Below are positions 1-11,134 of a DNA stretch of 64,000 bases, piece after piece; position 1 is the stretch's first letter; every line of letters begins with the position of its first letter. Origin of the DNA: Tupaia tana. Taxonomy: Eukaryota > Chordata > Mammalia > Scandentia > Tupaiidae. The stretch lies in contig JAKSZU010000025.1 of NCBI GenBank assembly GCA_026018925.1, positions 22,826,891 through 22,890,890 on the forward strand, read 5' to 3'. The notes below the pieces were generated by a model that worked only from the letters and a program-made list of their open reading frames with translations, did not search any database and was not told where the DNA came from. A program made the translations under genes and the position numbers.

Positions 1-89
1 GGCCCCGGTCCCGCGCAGGCCCAGAGGCGAGAGGCCCAGCACGCCGGCCCCGGTCCCACACAGGCCCAGAGGCGGGCGGCCCCGGTCCC
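1..89. repeat. GC-rich minisatellite fragment at window edge
   Basis: The 12-mer ggccccggtccc occurs at 1, 46 and 78. The first unit is 45 bp and the second 32 bp, and both share caggcccagaggcg. The array runs off the left edge, so its length is unknown. It is rich in CpG and GC, unlike the AT-richer sequence that follows. Confidence 0.75.
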
Positions 90-114
90 CTGGACACATG
101 ATTTTTAATCACTG

Positions 115-229
115 ACTGGAGGAGAAGGGATTGCAGTGTGGCTGTCCCTTCCAGGGGTATGGTTTCACATTTTCCCTCTTTGTCTCTCTCTCTCTTTGGT
201 GTATGCACATACCCTATTGCAAAAACCTA
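115..229 (+). mobile_element. SINE class A, 3' half
   Basis: The copy starts inside the class A body (ggaggagaagggattgcag) and runs through the CT stretch to accctattgcaaaaacc and an A-rich tail. The tRNA-like head is absent; the minisatellite lies where it would be expected. Confidence 0.75.
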
Positions 230-573
230 AAAAAATAAAAAAGGAAAGAAAATAGGTTTCTTTGTATAATGCCAAAAAAATATGATTTGGTAATGTAAGA
301 AAACCAATGTGATAAAATAAAATCACCCTCACACAATGACCTATATCAAAACAAAAGCAAACACAGATAGTAATACCCCTTTCCTCATCACTTAGAACAG
401 TAGGTTTCATGCAAATTCAGCCAGGGACAGCTGGGAGTTCCTCCTTCTCCAGATATTGAGACGGTCCAATAGAATTCCAGAAATTTCAAAATGCCATCCT
501 TCGTCTCCCACCCTAGGGAAGAGCAGCACAATTTCCCATTCCCCAGCTGGAAATCCTGCATTGGGGAGCAGGC

Positions 574-792
574 AGGCCCAGCAGCTGTGGTGGCCCAGTG
601 GTCACACAGTGCCCCATAAGGCTGGAAGCCATATGGCTGACCATGCGTTAGGTTCCTGTGTCGGCCTAAAAATATGCCAGGTGTGTGTGTGTCTGGAATT
701 CTGGGGAGATGGAGGGCGGGGGAAAGGGGGCTACAGGAAGGAGACCTTGTTGAGGGTGGTTTATTCTCTCATAAGAAAATACAGAATAAAGA
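574..792 (+). mobile_element. SINE class C-like, degenerate
   Basis: A diverged head (gtggtggcccagtggtcaca) is followed by ggagaccttgttgagggtgg and a tail around ctctcataagaaaatac. Divergence is high, so limits and class are uncertain. Confidence 0.5.
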
Positions 793-1283
793 AAGTAAGT
801 AAACAAAACCTTATACTGAGCTCCCATCTGCCCTGAAACCTTTAGCTTGTTCTTTGGGTAGGCATATCCAGTAGGTATCAACTTGAGTAGCTGCTGCTCA
901 TAAGACTGCCATTGCTGAACATCCCCTGCCTCTGCTCTTAGCAGAGTAAGCCAGAGAGATGTCTGACCCAGGCTGGTCAGTCCAAACTGACCCCTAAGTA
1001 TTTGCAGTTGTTCTGTTAATGGATACTGAATCATCCATTCCTTGCTTTTCCCAAGAATCAGCGTGTTCACTCTCCATTCGCTGGAGTAGTCCTTCTGGTA
1101 TACCTCCATGCAATCAATGACTTTTTTCTTACACGAACCAGAGATGATTTTTGTTCGCTGACAAAAATTCTTAGTTCTTTCATCATTTTAATCCTTAGTT
1201 TCCAATGAGGAAACTAAGGCCCTAGTAATTAAATTGCAGCTTTGTCAAAGCTCACATCACCAAGTGGTTGAATTGGAGTCCCA

Positions 1284-1296
1284 AAGTCATTCTTAC
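1284..1296. repeat. Left TSD of the class C SINE
   Basis: aagtcattcttac is repeated exactly at 1724-1736. The pair encloses both the class C copy and the class B copy, so it marks the older insertion. Confidence 0.8.
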
Positions 1297-1310
1297 GGTC
1301 TATTTTCTCT

Positions 1311-1474
1311 TTTTTTAAAAAAATAATTTATGTATTTTTATCTATTATTATTTTATTTGACCAGAGAAAGACAGAGAGAGAGAGAAAGTGAGAAAGCAAG
1401 CCACCAGGTCCAGGACTCTAACTGTAGTCTGCCAGGTGGAAGTCCAACACCTTAACCACCATGCCACCTGCCGG
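1311..1474 (-). mobile_element. SINE class B, inserted in the tail of a class C SINE
   Basis: On the minus strand it has the head cagcaggtggc-type with ttaaggtgttggac, then cttgctttctcactttctct and an A/T-rich tail. It lies inside the T-rich (tail) end of the class C copy at 1475-1723, between that copy's TSDs. Confidence 0.75.
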
Positions 1475-1723
1475 TTTTTTCTTTTGCTTCTTAAAGTTCT
1501 TTCTTTCATGAGCAAGAGAGACATTCAGAGAGACAAGAGAAAGAGAGATAAGCATCCCATCAGGATCTTCACATCACAGTCCACTCCTAGCTTTATCCAG
1601 ACCCGGGTCATGGGCTCACGCATGCCCAGCCTACTGGGAGCTCCCTAGATGTGAACCTGGAGCCTTCCCACGTGGGTCAGCCTCTCAGGGCATGGTTTCT
1701 GCAGCACCACCCTCCAGCCCCTG
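1475..1723 (-). mobile_element. SINE class C
   Basis: Minus-strand copy. The + strand reads tttctttcatgagcaagaga (tail side) through cctggagccttcccacgtgg to the head near 1723. A 13-bp perfect TSD (1284-1296 and 1724-1736) brackets it together with the nested class B copy. Confidence 0.75.
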
Positions 1724-1736
1724 AAGTCATTCTTAC

Positions 1737-2690
1737 CACAACATGTCACGATGTCTCCCATCAGCCCAGATGGTGCCAGGACAGGGACAGATGTGGGTTT
1801 CATTTAATGTATTTATCAAGAGGGAGAATTCACAAAGCCTTAGGAATCACTTAGCAGCTGTGGTCAAGTGACAGCTGACAGGCGCTATCACGCCGTGAGG
1901 ATATGATAGTCCCAAGAGAGACAGCTACGTGCTGACTCCTGTCCCAGTAACATCCAGGGCAACCACACCTATCAAGGATGGACGTGGCTAGGGTACTGTC
2001 CTTCTCTCGTCATCTCTGGAAAAGTCCACTCTGACCTGTAGCCAGAAAACATTGTGCTCATAAGTTGGCAAAATACACCTCTTGCTACAATAGACAGGAT
2101 TGCTTCTCCAGTGGGCGAGCAGGGAAGTGTGGATAGTGCTTCCTAAAGCTCCCGGCATCTTCTGGTATTGCTGTCACCCCTGCAACCCACACAAACATTG
2201 TCCAGACCTCAAAGATACGATGATTAGCTGGTTCTTTTGTAGTTCATTAGCCTTTCTGATATATTAGGAGTTTATCAAAAGCAGTTTCAGTATGTCATAA
2301 AATCTGTTTGGTATTAAGTTGATACATGATGTGTTTTTCTCCATCCAGCTAAATCTGGACCAGATGAGCACCCTGGGACTTGCATGAGCTCATGCGTACG
2401 TCTGCGTGGAATGCAGGGCCTTGGGTCCCATTGGCTGCACGGAGCATGTATTTGGCCCAAATGGGAATATCCTTAGGCACTGATGCCTCGATTAGAGAAA
2501 GATAAAGACAGGATCAGATAGGGCATCTGTGAAGCGTTAATGTCCTGGCGATGCTCTTTATTTAAGCCGTTTTTTGGTTCTGTTTGATGGCTAGTTTAGG
2601 TCAATCATACGGGCATGAAATTGCCTTTACTCATTCCCTGTGGGATAGCATCCCACCCTTACCACCGCGGACTCTGCCTTCCTGCTGCCG
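1737..2690. other. Unassigned non-coding stretch
   Basis: I see no SINE, no clear old repeat and no long ORF here. Composition is ordinary mixed AT/GC. Confidence 0.5.
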
Positions 2691-2729
2691 CCAGCTCATG
2701 CACTCGATAGGTCTCTCTGGAGAACCTTT

Positions 2730-3430
2730 GGTGTGCCAGATAGAGGAAAAAGAATAGCCCTTGCTTCTGAGGGACAGAGGGGGAGACAGGAACGTGAACA
2801 GTTGTTCTACAGCGGGATAAATATATCTGTCGCAGCAGATGAAGGGGCCGGGTGATGTGGGGCAGGGAGCGTGGGTCCAGAAAAACTTCCCGGAGGGATA
2901 ACCCAGGAGTGGAACCTGCAGAACACCCAGCAGGAGGGCTGCTGCCGGCCGTCAGGAGCTGTGCGAGTCAGAGAAAGGCGCCCTCTGGCCAGTCCTGAGC
3001 AGAGCACGTAGCTCGGCAGGCCCTGTGTGAGCAGATTTGCTCCCTACGCATCCTCTCAGCCAGGCACCCCCAGGGAGTCAGCAGCCTCCCATAGGGCCCC
3101 AGGACGCCCAGGGCAGGGAGAGGTGAGGGTGCCTTGGGTGGCAAGGAACTGCTCACAGAAGATGAGGATGCCCAGACAAGAGGCTTGGACGGCACGCCGA
3201 AGGCAATGAGTAGGCTTTGAGTGATCTGACTCAGCGTAGGGAGGTCACTAGGGCTGGAGGCTAGGGAAGCACGGGAGGAGGAAGACGAGGGAAGACACGT
3301 GTGGTGCTGCCCAGGTGAGGAACTCAGTGGCCTGGCCTCGGAGGGCAAGTGACTGTGTGATGTTGAAGAGGGTGACCACGCACAGTGGTTGGGGGCCGGG
3401 CGGAGCTGAGGGGAGGGAGCAGTCTGGACT
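2730..3430 (-). mobile_element. Probable L2 LINE relic
   Basis: Read on the + strand it follows the antisense L2 3' end: gtgtgccagatagagg, then cttctgagggacagaggggg with gagacagg, later ttcccggaggg and gatctgactc. It is heavily diverged. The assignment rests on the order of several weak matches. Confidence 0.4.
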
Positions 3431-3545
3431 GTCCACGTTCTAGCCCCAACACTGTGCCTGCCCCTGCATCTACATCCAGGTGACACTGGATGCAGGAGTC
3501 CTGCCCTTCACAGAGAAGCTATTTGCATTTTAGAATGTGAACACA

Positions 3546-3757
3546 AGGTGCCAGCCAATGGTGTGGCAGTAACACGAGTGTGATGCTGACCACATGGGAG
3601 GGTCCCAGGTTCGCGTCCTGAGGTCTCTCTGTACTTGGCATGTGTTCATGATGTGAGCTGACTGGGGCTGGGGGGATCATGGTGTGAATACCCTGCTAGA
3701 GTTCCTCTCTCTCTTCCTGCCTTGAAAGAAATAAATAAAATAAGAAAAGAATTTAAA
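3546..3757 (+). mobile_element. SINE class C
   Basis: Head aggtgccagccaatggtgtgg, B box ggttcgcgtcc, body gactggggctggggggatc and accctgctagagttcctctc, then ccttgaaagaaataaataaa. The B box has C where tRNA genes keep A58. Confidence 0.8.
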
Positions 3758-3816
3758 CATGAGATTTCGAGAGCTTTTCAAAGCACCTGAACTCCAAAGA
3801 ACTCCTCTAAGTACTG

Positions 3817-4243
3817 GGTTGAATAGCTCCAAATTCATGTCTACCCACAGCTGATGAATATCATCTTATGGAAAAGGGTCTTTGCAGATGTAATTGCATT
3901 AGGATCGCAAGATGCAATCATTGTGGCCTAGCCAGGTGAGCCCGAAATCCAACGATACTGTGTTTATGTGAGACACATGGGGAGAAGACGTACAGGGAGA
4001 AGATGGGACAGTCACGTGAAGACGCGGGCAGCCCTGGAGGGATACGGCACAGTCACGGAATGGCCGGAGCTGCTGGAAGCTGGAAGAGGTAAGAATGGAT
4101 TCTGCCCTAGAGCGTCCAGGGGGAGCAGAGCCGAACCTTCATTCTAGACTTTTGGCCTCTAGAACCGTCAGAGAGTAATTTTCTGCTATTTTATGCCACC
4201 AAGCTTGTGATAATTTTTAACAGCAGCCCTAGAAAACTACTAT
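3817..4243 (+). mobile_element. MLT1-type (ERVL-MaLR) LTR relic
   Basis: Diagnostic order is visible: gaatagctccaaattcatgt, gggtctttgcagatgtaatt, gacttttggcctctagaacc, attttatgccaccaagcttg and cagcagccctagaaaactac. It is a non-coding solitary LTR. Confidence 0.8.
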
Positions 4244-5690
4244 GGATGTATTGTAAACATGAGATACTTTGGCACTAAAATAATAAAAAGAAATGGTATT
4301 TAGAGAAGACCCAATGTTTGGGAGCACTGTAATACAGCAGTAGCGGATTTTGTTCTAAAAAGGGGGCTGGTAGTCTTTTCTGTAGACCCCCTGCAGCCTT
4401 CCTCTGGCTTCCCCACCAGGGACCAAGATGTCTGACTCTTTTAGTGAATTCTCTAACCCCCCCCCCCCACCTGCTCTCTTTGCTAATAGAGCTGTTCTTC
4501 CTGTCATGTTAGTGCATACCCGGAGAGTTGACAGAGCACAGAATTGCTATCTCTTGATACTGATCATGCAATAAAAATGGCAAGCTGATTAGTCAGTCGG
4601 CGAGGAGAAGCCTTTTTCCCATTAAAAGTATGATCTAATGCTGTAATCACCGAGCACGCTGACAGCGGCCAAGTGCTTGTGGTCGGAGAGTCCCCAGCAC
4701 AGGTGAACCCTGTTAAAAAGCATCCTGCTACACGGTGTCAGCTGTCCTGCAGACCAGCTTACGTCTCAGTTCCTGGAACACAACAATGACATAGAACTCA
4801 TGTAGCTCTGAGTTTATTACAACTTTCCTGGTCATTAAAAACAATTTCCTTTTAAATCAAACATGCATTTAAAGTAACTCCAGCTTTCAAACTAAAAGAT
4901 TCAAGAAGCCAGGGCTCTTACAAGGAGTGTAGATCGTCTTTGTCTTCACTTATCACTTCTCCCTCTCAATGATGTCCTTCATTCCTAAAGTGGATTCAGT
5001 GGCTCCCTCTGTCTCCAAGGCAACGTTAACAGGAGACTTTCTGGGTCAAAGGAAGCAGGAGGGAGCTTAAGTATAGAGGGAAAATCTAAACTCGGCACCA
5101 GCCATGACCAATCCTGCCCCAAATTCTTGGGCCATAGCCTGCCCCATGCAAACAATAGTCTCCCTTGACTTTTCAACTCCAGCAGATTGCTGGGTGAGCC
5201 CTCTGCTCCCTCCTCACCTCCAGACTGGGGCTTCCCTAGATCATGTCTCTCCTCCCCAAATACTGAGTCCCGGTAGCTTCGTTCCCCCATCTGTCAGAGG
5301 AAGCCCCAGATCCATTAGCCTTGGAACAACTCCCACCCGTTAGCTTTGGTAGACACAGAGTTTGAGTGGTCGCTTGTTTAGGCCTCCTGATTCCAGATTC
5401 CAGAACAGAATTTCCTTTTGCAGAGATAAAAGCCCATTAAGTGCTTTTTCCCTACTAGAAAGCCTGGGCCCCTACAGACCAGTTTGGGTTTCCATTTTTA
5501 GCAGCACAAAGCATTGGCAGAAGCTTTGAAATTACAGTTCTTCCTCAAAAGCTCCAAGAGCCTGGATCTAATTCTCAGGCAGGATCAAAGTCCGATACTG
5601 AATCTCCACCCCTTTACCTACCTTACAGGAAAGTTTTCCCCAAGCCCACGGGGAGCTTGATTTTTTGTTTCTTCTTCTGTTAGTCAGCAT
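4244..5690. other. Unassigned non-coding stretch
   Basis: It contains a C homopolymer near 4457-4467. I see no SINE and no convincing exon or older repeat. Confidence 0.5.
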
Positions 5691-6105
5691 TGGGTGACTT
5701 TGGACAAGAATGTAAGTTTGTCTGAGCCTTATACTTCCTACCTTTAAACTAGATTAATAATACTTTTCCAGAGCTGGCCACATAGCTTGGTGGTTAAGGG
5801 ACCTGAATCCCACATGGCTGACTGAGTGGTTCAAATCTTAGTCCCAGCAGCTTGAAAAATATTCCAGGTGCGTGTACAGACACGCATGTCCCAAATCCAA
5901 CAGGATGGAGCAATGGAGGAGGAGGTATGACGTGCCCACGCCCTGTTGGAGGGTGCTTTCTCTCCATCTCTCCTCACACACGTGCCCTCCAGCAATGAAA
6001 AAATACCCTTTTACAAGGTTATCGTAAGAATATTTAAAAAAAAAAAAGACTTAAGAAAAGTGTGTTGCATGGTGCCTGGCACAAAAAAATGTGTCACTAA
6101 TCTTG
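5690..6105 (-). mobile_element. MIR, split by a SINE
   Basis: Left part gggtgactttggacaag with gtctgagccttatacttcct and agattaataata; right part aaggttatcgtaagaat through tggtgcctggcac. These are successive parts of an antisense MIR, interrupted at 5769-6000. Confidence 0.7.
5769..6000 (+). mobile_element. SINE class A, older copy
   Basis: Head gagctggccacatagcttgg with tggttaaggg, weak B box ggttcaaatct, body caatggaggaggaggtatga, end cgtgccctccagcaatgaaa. The target aatacttttcc/aataccctttt flanks it inside MIR. Confidence 0.75.
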
Positions 6106-6284
6106 GGGTCTACCCCTCCTTCACTATATGATTATGCAATGATTTGTTTTGTTGCTTTATGGAAATATTATAGCATAGTTCTAAGGATTGTGTGAAGCTT
6201 CAGAAAGTAGTTAACAAGGATAGGCTAATTCCTCCAAAGGAGCCAAAATGCTCTGCCTTATCAAATACCCACTTACCTATGTGT

Positions 6285-6500
6285 TTGCTTGTGTCCGTAA
6301 TTAGTTCTTTGAGATTAATTCCCAGATGTGCAATTGATGGTCAAGAGGTCGATCAAGTTTTTAGGACCATTGCTACCCATAGCCCAATTGCCCTCCAGAA
6401 AGTCTATGCCAGTTTACATTCTTTACAGCATGCGCCAAAGAGCTCGTTTCCTGGAATCTCGTTTTTTCTTAAAATGTAATTTGAGGGGTGAAAAGCGCTA
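6285..6500 (+). mobile_element. Old L1 (L1M-type) fragment
   Basis: Reads like the L1 3' segment with tttgagattaattcccagat, attgatggtcaa, ccaattgccctccagaaagt and gccagtttacattctttaca. Strongly diverged. Confidence 0.55.
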
Positions 6501-6569
6501 TCTCATAGGGGTTGTAGAATTATTTTTCCAGCCTAGAAAACAAGGATTGAACAAGTCCAATTCATTTCT

Positions 6570-6690
6570 TTTTAAAATGAAGATTCCAAGATTCAGAGAT
6601 GAAGTGACTTGCCAAGTCATCTCATTAGGGGGACAGCCAACATGGATGTCCCATGTTTCCTAACTCTGGAATTCTTTCCATGACGCCACT
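6570..6690 (+). mobile_element. MIR
   Basis: Contains gatgaagtgacttgccaagt, the conserved MIR core, followed by a degenerate remainder to gacgccactcc. Confidence 0.65.
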
Positions 6691-6699
6691 CCAGAGAGG

Positions 6700-7700
6700 G
6701 AGAGTTAGCCTGGAGGTAAACCCACTCAGGACCTACTTAATAACAAAGTTCAATTAGAGCAGAGGGAATGTGCTGTGATGGAAAGAGCCCGTGAAGGGAG
6801 CTTTAATTAGTGTCTAGCTAATTCATCATCTGGTAATGAGTACAAGCAGTGTCCGTGTGAGCGCCACCTCCTGGTGAAAATTTAGACTTGCACAGAGTTG
6901 AAAGTGAAATAGGAAGACTCACCGGGCGATTTAGACTGATTTAAATGGTCTTATTCTAGAAAGAAATAGGTAGAAAAATAAGTGGGTATGAAGTCGTTGA
7001 GTCCTGAGCCTTTGGGGCTTACACTGCCCCAGACTCTGGAATTGCTCTGAGTGGAGCTTCAATTTCCTGCCATGGCTACGCCAGTTTCCGTTTGTTCCCA
7101 TCAGGTTCACAAAATGCAATTTTTTCATTTTCCCATAACCTAATTTCTAGCTTCAGCCCACATGCTCCTAGTGGCAGAAAACCTAATATATAGTGATTTC
7201 CAGGTAAAATCATTCACTTGGGTGTTTACACTGTCAATGCCGATTTCAGTCACTCAATTCAAAATTTCATTCCCTTCCCTTCTTTCTCGAGTTGCATCTA
7301 AGATCTAGAAGGTTAGGCTTGTGAAGGTGTAAAAAGTGGGGGGCGCGGGGGTGGTGAAATGGCTGAAGCGATCTTATCCACAGACATCCTTAGCCTGAAG
7401 CAGACCTGGTCCTCCTACATGCACATCTGTTCATAGCTGGCACCTTACGGCCATATTGGGCATCCAGTCAGCCTCTTGGTTATTAGAGAGCTTCACAGAA
7501 AGTCTTCCGTCCCACACGTGTCCTCTTTCTGAAGTTCAAGCTCAGGTCTGCTGACCCTCTTTTAGCCATTTTGTGACTGTTTTGGAAGAGAAACTTTGAA
7601 ATGTTCTGCTATAGGCTTCTGGCGGTGAGAGAGTCAGAGGCTTTCTTGGGGGTTCTTTTCTAGCTTTGCTGCGTTGCCTGTCTTCTCCACCAGGTCTAGC
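6700..7700. other. Unassigned non-coding stretch
   Basis: No SINE or known repeat seen. A short G-rich tract (ggggggcgcgggggtggtg) lies near 7338. Confidence 0.5.
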
Positions 7701-7801
7701 AAACAGAGCAGGCGTCAGCATCCCATGTCCTGTAAAGGGTCAGAGAGAAAAATCTTTTAGGCAAGAACTCTACCATTGTAGCATAAAAGTAGCTATAGTC
7801 A

Positions 7802-8068
7802 GGGCCAGCAGATGGAGTAATGATTACATCACTGGACTCCCATGTAGTTGACCATGGTTCAAGTCCTGGGCCTGCCAGCTTAAATTTCACGCCAAGTGCA
7901 TGTGCATGTGTGCCCAAAATCCCGAGAGGAGAATGGAGGAGAAGGGATTGCGGTGTGGTCATCTCCCTTGGGGGGGGGGGGATGATTTCTTACTTTCTGT
8001 CTCTCTGTCTCTCTGGTGAGTGTATGTGACTTATAGCAAAAAAAAAAAATCTATCTCTCTCTAAAAAA
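7802..8068 (+). mobile_element. SINE class A with 17-bp TSD
   Basis: Head gggccagcagatggagtaat, B box ggttcaagtcc, body gagaatggaggagaagggat, end acttatagcaaaaa. TSD aaaagtagctatagtca is exact at 7785-7801 and 8069-8085. The central palindrome has become a 12-nt G run at 7970-7981. Confidence 0.95.
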
Positions 8069-8148
8069 AAAAGTAGCTATAGTCAAGATGTGGATGAACG
8101 GGCATTGCCCTTTTCCAATAAACTTTGTTTACAAAAATAAGTAGCATT

Positions 8149-8333
8149 CTTTCTTTTAAGAATAATTTCTTTAATTTTACTTATTATTATCATTTTTTAA
8201 TTTGCTATAGAGCACATGTGTTCACCAGAGAGAGAGTGAGAGAGACAAAGTGAGAAAGCAAGCTACCAGGTCCAGGACTTGAACTGTTGTCAGGGAGCCC
8301 AGTGCCTTTAACACCATGCCACCTGCTGGCCCC
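8149..8333 (-). mobile_element. SINE class B with TSD
   Basis: Minus-strand copy: AT-rich tail on the left, acaaagtgagaaagcaagct, then a head ending atgccacctgctggcc. TSD aataagtag(c/t)att at 8136-8148 and 8334-8346. Confidence 0.9.
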
Positions 8334-8381
8334 AATAAGTAGTATTATAAACTTGAACCTTGGCAGTAGTTTGATGACTTT

Positions 8382-9012
8382 GATATGTATCTGCGAGGCC
8401 TCCTTTAACTCCAGGCATCTCTCAGAGAGCAAGGCACACGTTCTTTCATTTCTTGGCACATACGTTCGGGTTTATCACCTACTAGCCCACTCCACATTAT
8501 CACCATATGGGAAAGTCAGTGCAGTACAGGCCCTTCTGGGGTTGGCAGCCTCTAGACATCTCTCTTCTCCTTTCTTCTTTCCCCGGCCACAGTATTATTA
8601 GCAAAAATCCTTTGTCTGATGCATGAAAGTGCCAGTCTCTGTGACACTGGGTCTGGAAGCAAGAAAATTTTGTTGCATAGCTAGTCAGCAAAGAGGCAGG
8701 AAGAAACCTCAACTCTGCCTCCCTGAATGTAAAAAGGTGGAGTCCTTAATAGAGAAATCATCTCTGTCAACTCCTTGATTAGGTTCTTTATGCAAAAAAG
8801 GACTGAAACTGGTATGTTTCTGATTGAGTTGCAATCCTCATTGGTTCATGAAATTTTCTATGTAAATGAAGGATTGAAAGTTGCACAGTTCTGATCAATT
8901 GTTCTGTCTCCGTCAGCAGTTTTCATTTTCTCCCTGCAGCTGGAGTCAGCTTTCGATCACTCAGTTCTCTTGAGTCCATGTGTCCTGTAATCCAACCTGA
9001 TTTTGGTTCATT
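8382..9012. other. Unassigned non-coding stretch
   Basis: No repeat recognised and no convincing exon. Confidence 0.5.
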
Positions 9013-9027
9013 AAAAGAGCAACTATC

Positions 9028-9307
9028 GGGAACCAGCAGTTAGCGTAATGGCTATGTCGCTGGACTCCCACGTAGTCGACCGCAGTTCGCGTCTCGGACC
9101 CGGTGGCTTACAACTCACGCCGGGCGCGTGTGCGTGCGTGCCCAAGATCCCAAGAGGAGAATGGAGGAGAAGGGATTGCGGCGTGACCATCCCCCCTGGG
9201 GGGTGATTTCTCGCTTTCTGTCTCTATGTCTCTCTCTCTGTCTGTCTGGCGAGCGCACGCGCCCTATAGCGAAAAAAAAAAAAAAACCTCTCCAAAAAAA
9301 AAAAAAA
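9028..9307 (+). mobile_element. SINE class A, young subfamily, 15-bp TSD
   Basis: Starts gggaaccagcagttagcgta and ends gccctatagcg plus A tail. TSD aaaagagcaactatc is exact at 9013-9027 and 9308-9322. It carries the linked traits gggaacc, C in the B box (gttcgcgtc) and gcgtgaccatc shared with the copies at 10835, 44687 and 54657. Confidence 0.97.
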
Positions 9308-9322
9308 AAAAGAGCAACTATC

Positions 9323-9690
9323 ATGGTTTGGATAATGGCTGGTCACCCTAAGATTCATGTTTTGGAATTTGGTCCTAGTGGATAGTGCTTGATTGATTGT
9401 GATTGGATCAGGGAGTTGCTGGACTCATGCATGGAGTAATGCTGTTTTGTGAGAGATTGAGTGAGTTCCAACTCTTGTGAGAAGGGATTTGTTCTCATGA
9501 GAGAGGCTGTTAAATAAAAGACCCTGCATGTACAAGCCAACCTCTGTAGTTGTTGGCCACGTTGTAGGTTGTCCTGATGCTAGCCATATGCCTTTGGACT
9601 TTCTAGTCACCAGAATTGTGAGTCAAATAAATCTCTAATCCCTTATAAATTATCCAGTCCCATTAGCAATGCAATAGTGGAGTAATGCAG
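9323..9690 (+). mobile_element. MST/MLT1-type LTR relic
   Basis: Reads atggtttggataatgg, tgttctcatgagagagg-like text, tctagtcaccagaattgtga with gtcaaataaatctc, and attatccagtcccattagca. This is a MaLR LTR in forward orientation. Confidence 0.75.
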
Positions 9691-10136
9691 CAACCATCCT
9701 CTCTTGTCTTCCCATCCTCTTGTTTGTAATATAAACTTTATGCCATGATTACTTGGGGCTTTGACTTTAGGGTCGATCATAACTTTCCACCATAAACCTT
9801 ACCTCTGGGGGTTCCAATTTCTGGAGTGAGAGTCAAGAGCCCATTTGTTTTCCGTGTGCTTCATAATAATTTTTCCCTTTTCTTGGAGCAGAGGATGCCT
9901 GGAGGGACTGGAATAATGGTCCTTTGACTCTTGCTAAGTTCTGGACCTTGACTGACTCCAAAATGTGGTCTCCGAGCAGCTGGATTCAAATATGTTTGCT
10001 GGTCCAGAGTCTGCTCATCTGGCTTTATCTTATGAGGAACTGAGAAGAATGTGGTTAACTTACGATTCTTAGAAGAAAAAAAAAGCAAGCTCACTCACAT
10101 GAATAGCATTGGATCCTTATAGGGGCAAAACCATTT
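9691..10136. other. Unassigned non-coding stretch
   Basis: Nothing recognised between the LTR and the nested DNA transposons. Confidence 0.5.
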
Positions 10137-10680
10137 AGAGCGGAGCTTTTTCAAACTGCAGGTTGCAACCCTCTAAGATATTCAAACTGCAGGTCACAAC
10201 TCATTAGAACAAAGGTAGATAAACATTTACAATAAAGGAACAAATTATAAACATTTTAGGTTTTGTGAGCTGTGCTCAACGTGCAGCTCTCAATTTGCAA
10301 GTACTCGACTCTGCCGTTGTATGAAAGTAAGCGTAGACAAGAGGTAAGTGAATGAGCATGACTGTGTTCCAATAAAATTCAATTTGTGGACACTGAAATT
10401 GGAAATTCATATCATTTTTATATGTCATAAAATATTATTTTGATTTTTTTCCGCAAGCATTGAAAAATGTAAAAACTATTCTTAGCTACAAGCCATACAG
10501 TAACAGGTGGCTGGTTAGATTTGACACTTGGACCACTGTTGGCTGGTCCTTTCACTAGGAGGGTCATAAAATCAATGAAGTGAGGTTGGACAAGGACAAT
10601 TTAGAAAAAAATAGAGTAGGGTAGAATAAAGAAGACAGAAAATGTCAGCGTGCACTGCACACTGAAAAGGATGTGTGAAA
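10137..10680 (+). mobile_element. Outer hAT-type DNA transposon, interrupted
   Basis: Left arm to 10207 (ttcaaactgcaggtcacaac, tcattag) and right arm from 10551 (actaggagggtcataaaatc with aatgaagtg, then gtgcactgcac) fit one old Charlie-type element of the 'gggtcgtgaaatcaat' kind. A second element sits between them. Confidence 0.55.
10208..10550 (+). mobile_element. Inner hAT-Charlie element
   Basis: Contains aacattttaggttttgtgag, ctcgactctgccgttgtatg, gactgtgttccaataaaatt and ttcttagctacaagccatac in consensus order. Flanks ctcattag/ttcactag are a plausible diverged 8-bp hAT target duplication. Confidence 0.7.
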
Positions 10681-10834
10681 TGTTTATCTCAGTTAATACT
10701 TGCATGTATGTATGTATGTATGTGCTGGTTTGTGATGTAAAATGCATTCTTGCTGTGGAAGGTGTCTCATAAAGGTCTGAAAATTGCGAATTTGGAGAAA
10801 CATTCCTTTCAGCATAATTTTTTTTTTAATCCTC

Positions 10835-11100
10835 GGGAACCAGCAGTTAGCGTAATGGCTATGTCGCTGGACTCCCATGTACTCGACCGCGGTTCGCATC
10901 CTGGACCTGGTGGCTTGGAACTCACGCTGGGCGCGTGTGCATGCGTGCCCAAGATCCCGAGAGGAGAATGGAGGAGAAGGGATTGCGGCGTGACCATCCC
11001 CCCTGGGGGGTGATTTCTCGCTTTCTGTCTCTATGTCTCTCTCTGTTTGGTGAGCGCACGTGCCCTATAGCGAAAACCTCTTAAAAAAAAAAAAAAAGAG
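10835..11100 (+). mobile_element. SINE class A, young subfamily
   Basis: Head gggaaccagcagttagcgta, B box ggttcgcatcc, gcgtgaccatcccccctggg, end gccctatagcgaaaacctc. TSD ttaatcctc/ttagtcctc at 10826-10834 and 11101-11109. Confidence 0.93.
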
Positions 11101-11134
11101 TTAGTCCTCTATTCAACCCACACACCTTAAGATT

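Larger units (their letters stand above)
7708..8381 (+). mobile_element. hAT-Charlie (CAGGGGTCGGCAAACT family) element in three pieces
   Basis: Pieces 7708-7801, 8086-8148 and 8334-8381 read in order as one non-autonomous hAT element: gtcctgtaaagggtcagaga, aactctaccattgtagcata, ccttttccaataaactttgt and ggcagtagtttgatgac at the end. Two SINEs separate the pieces. No transposase is encoded. Confidence 0.75.

Noticed and set aside
9028..9100. Possible tRNA gene at SINE heads
   Set aside because: A and B boxes are present, but the segment continues into a SINE body, has TSDs and recurs dozens of times; it is a SINE promoter, not a tRNA gene.
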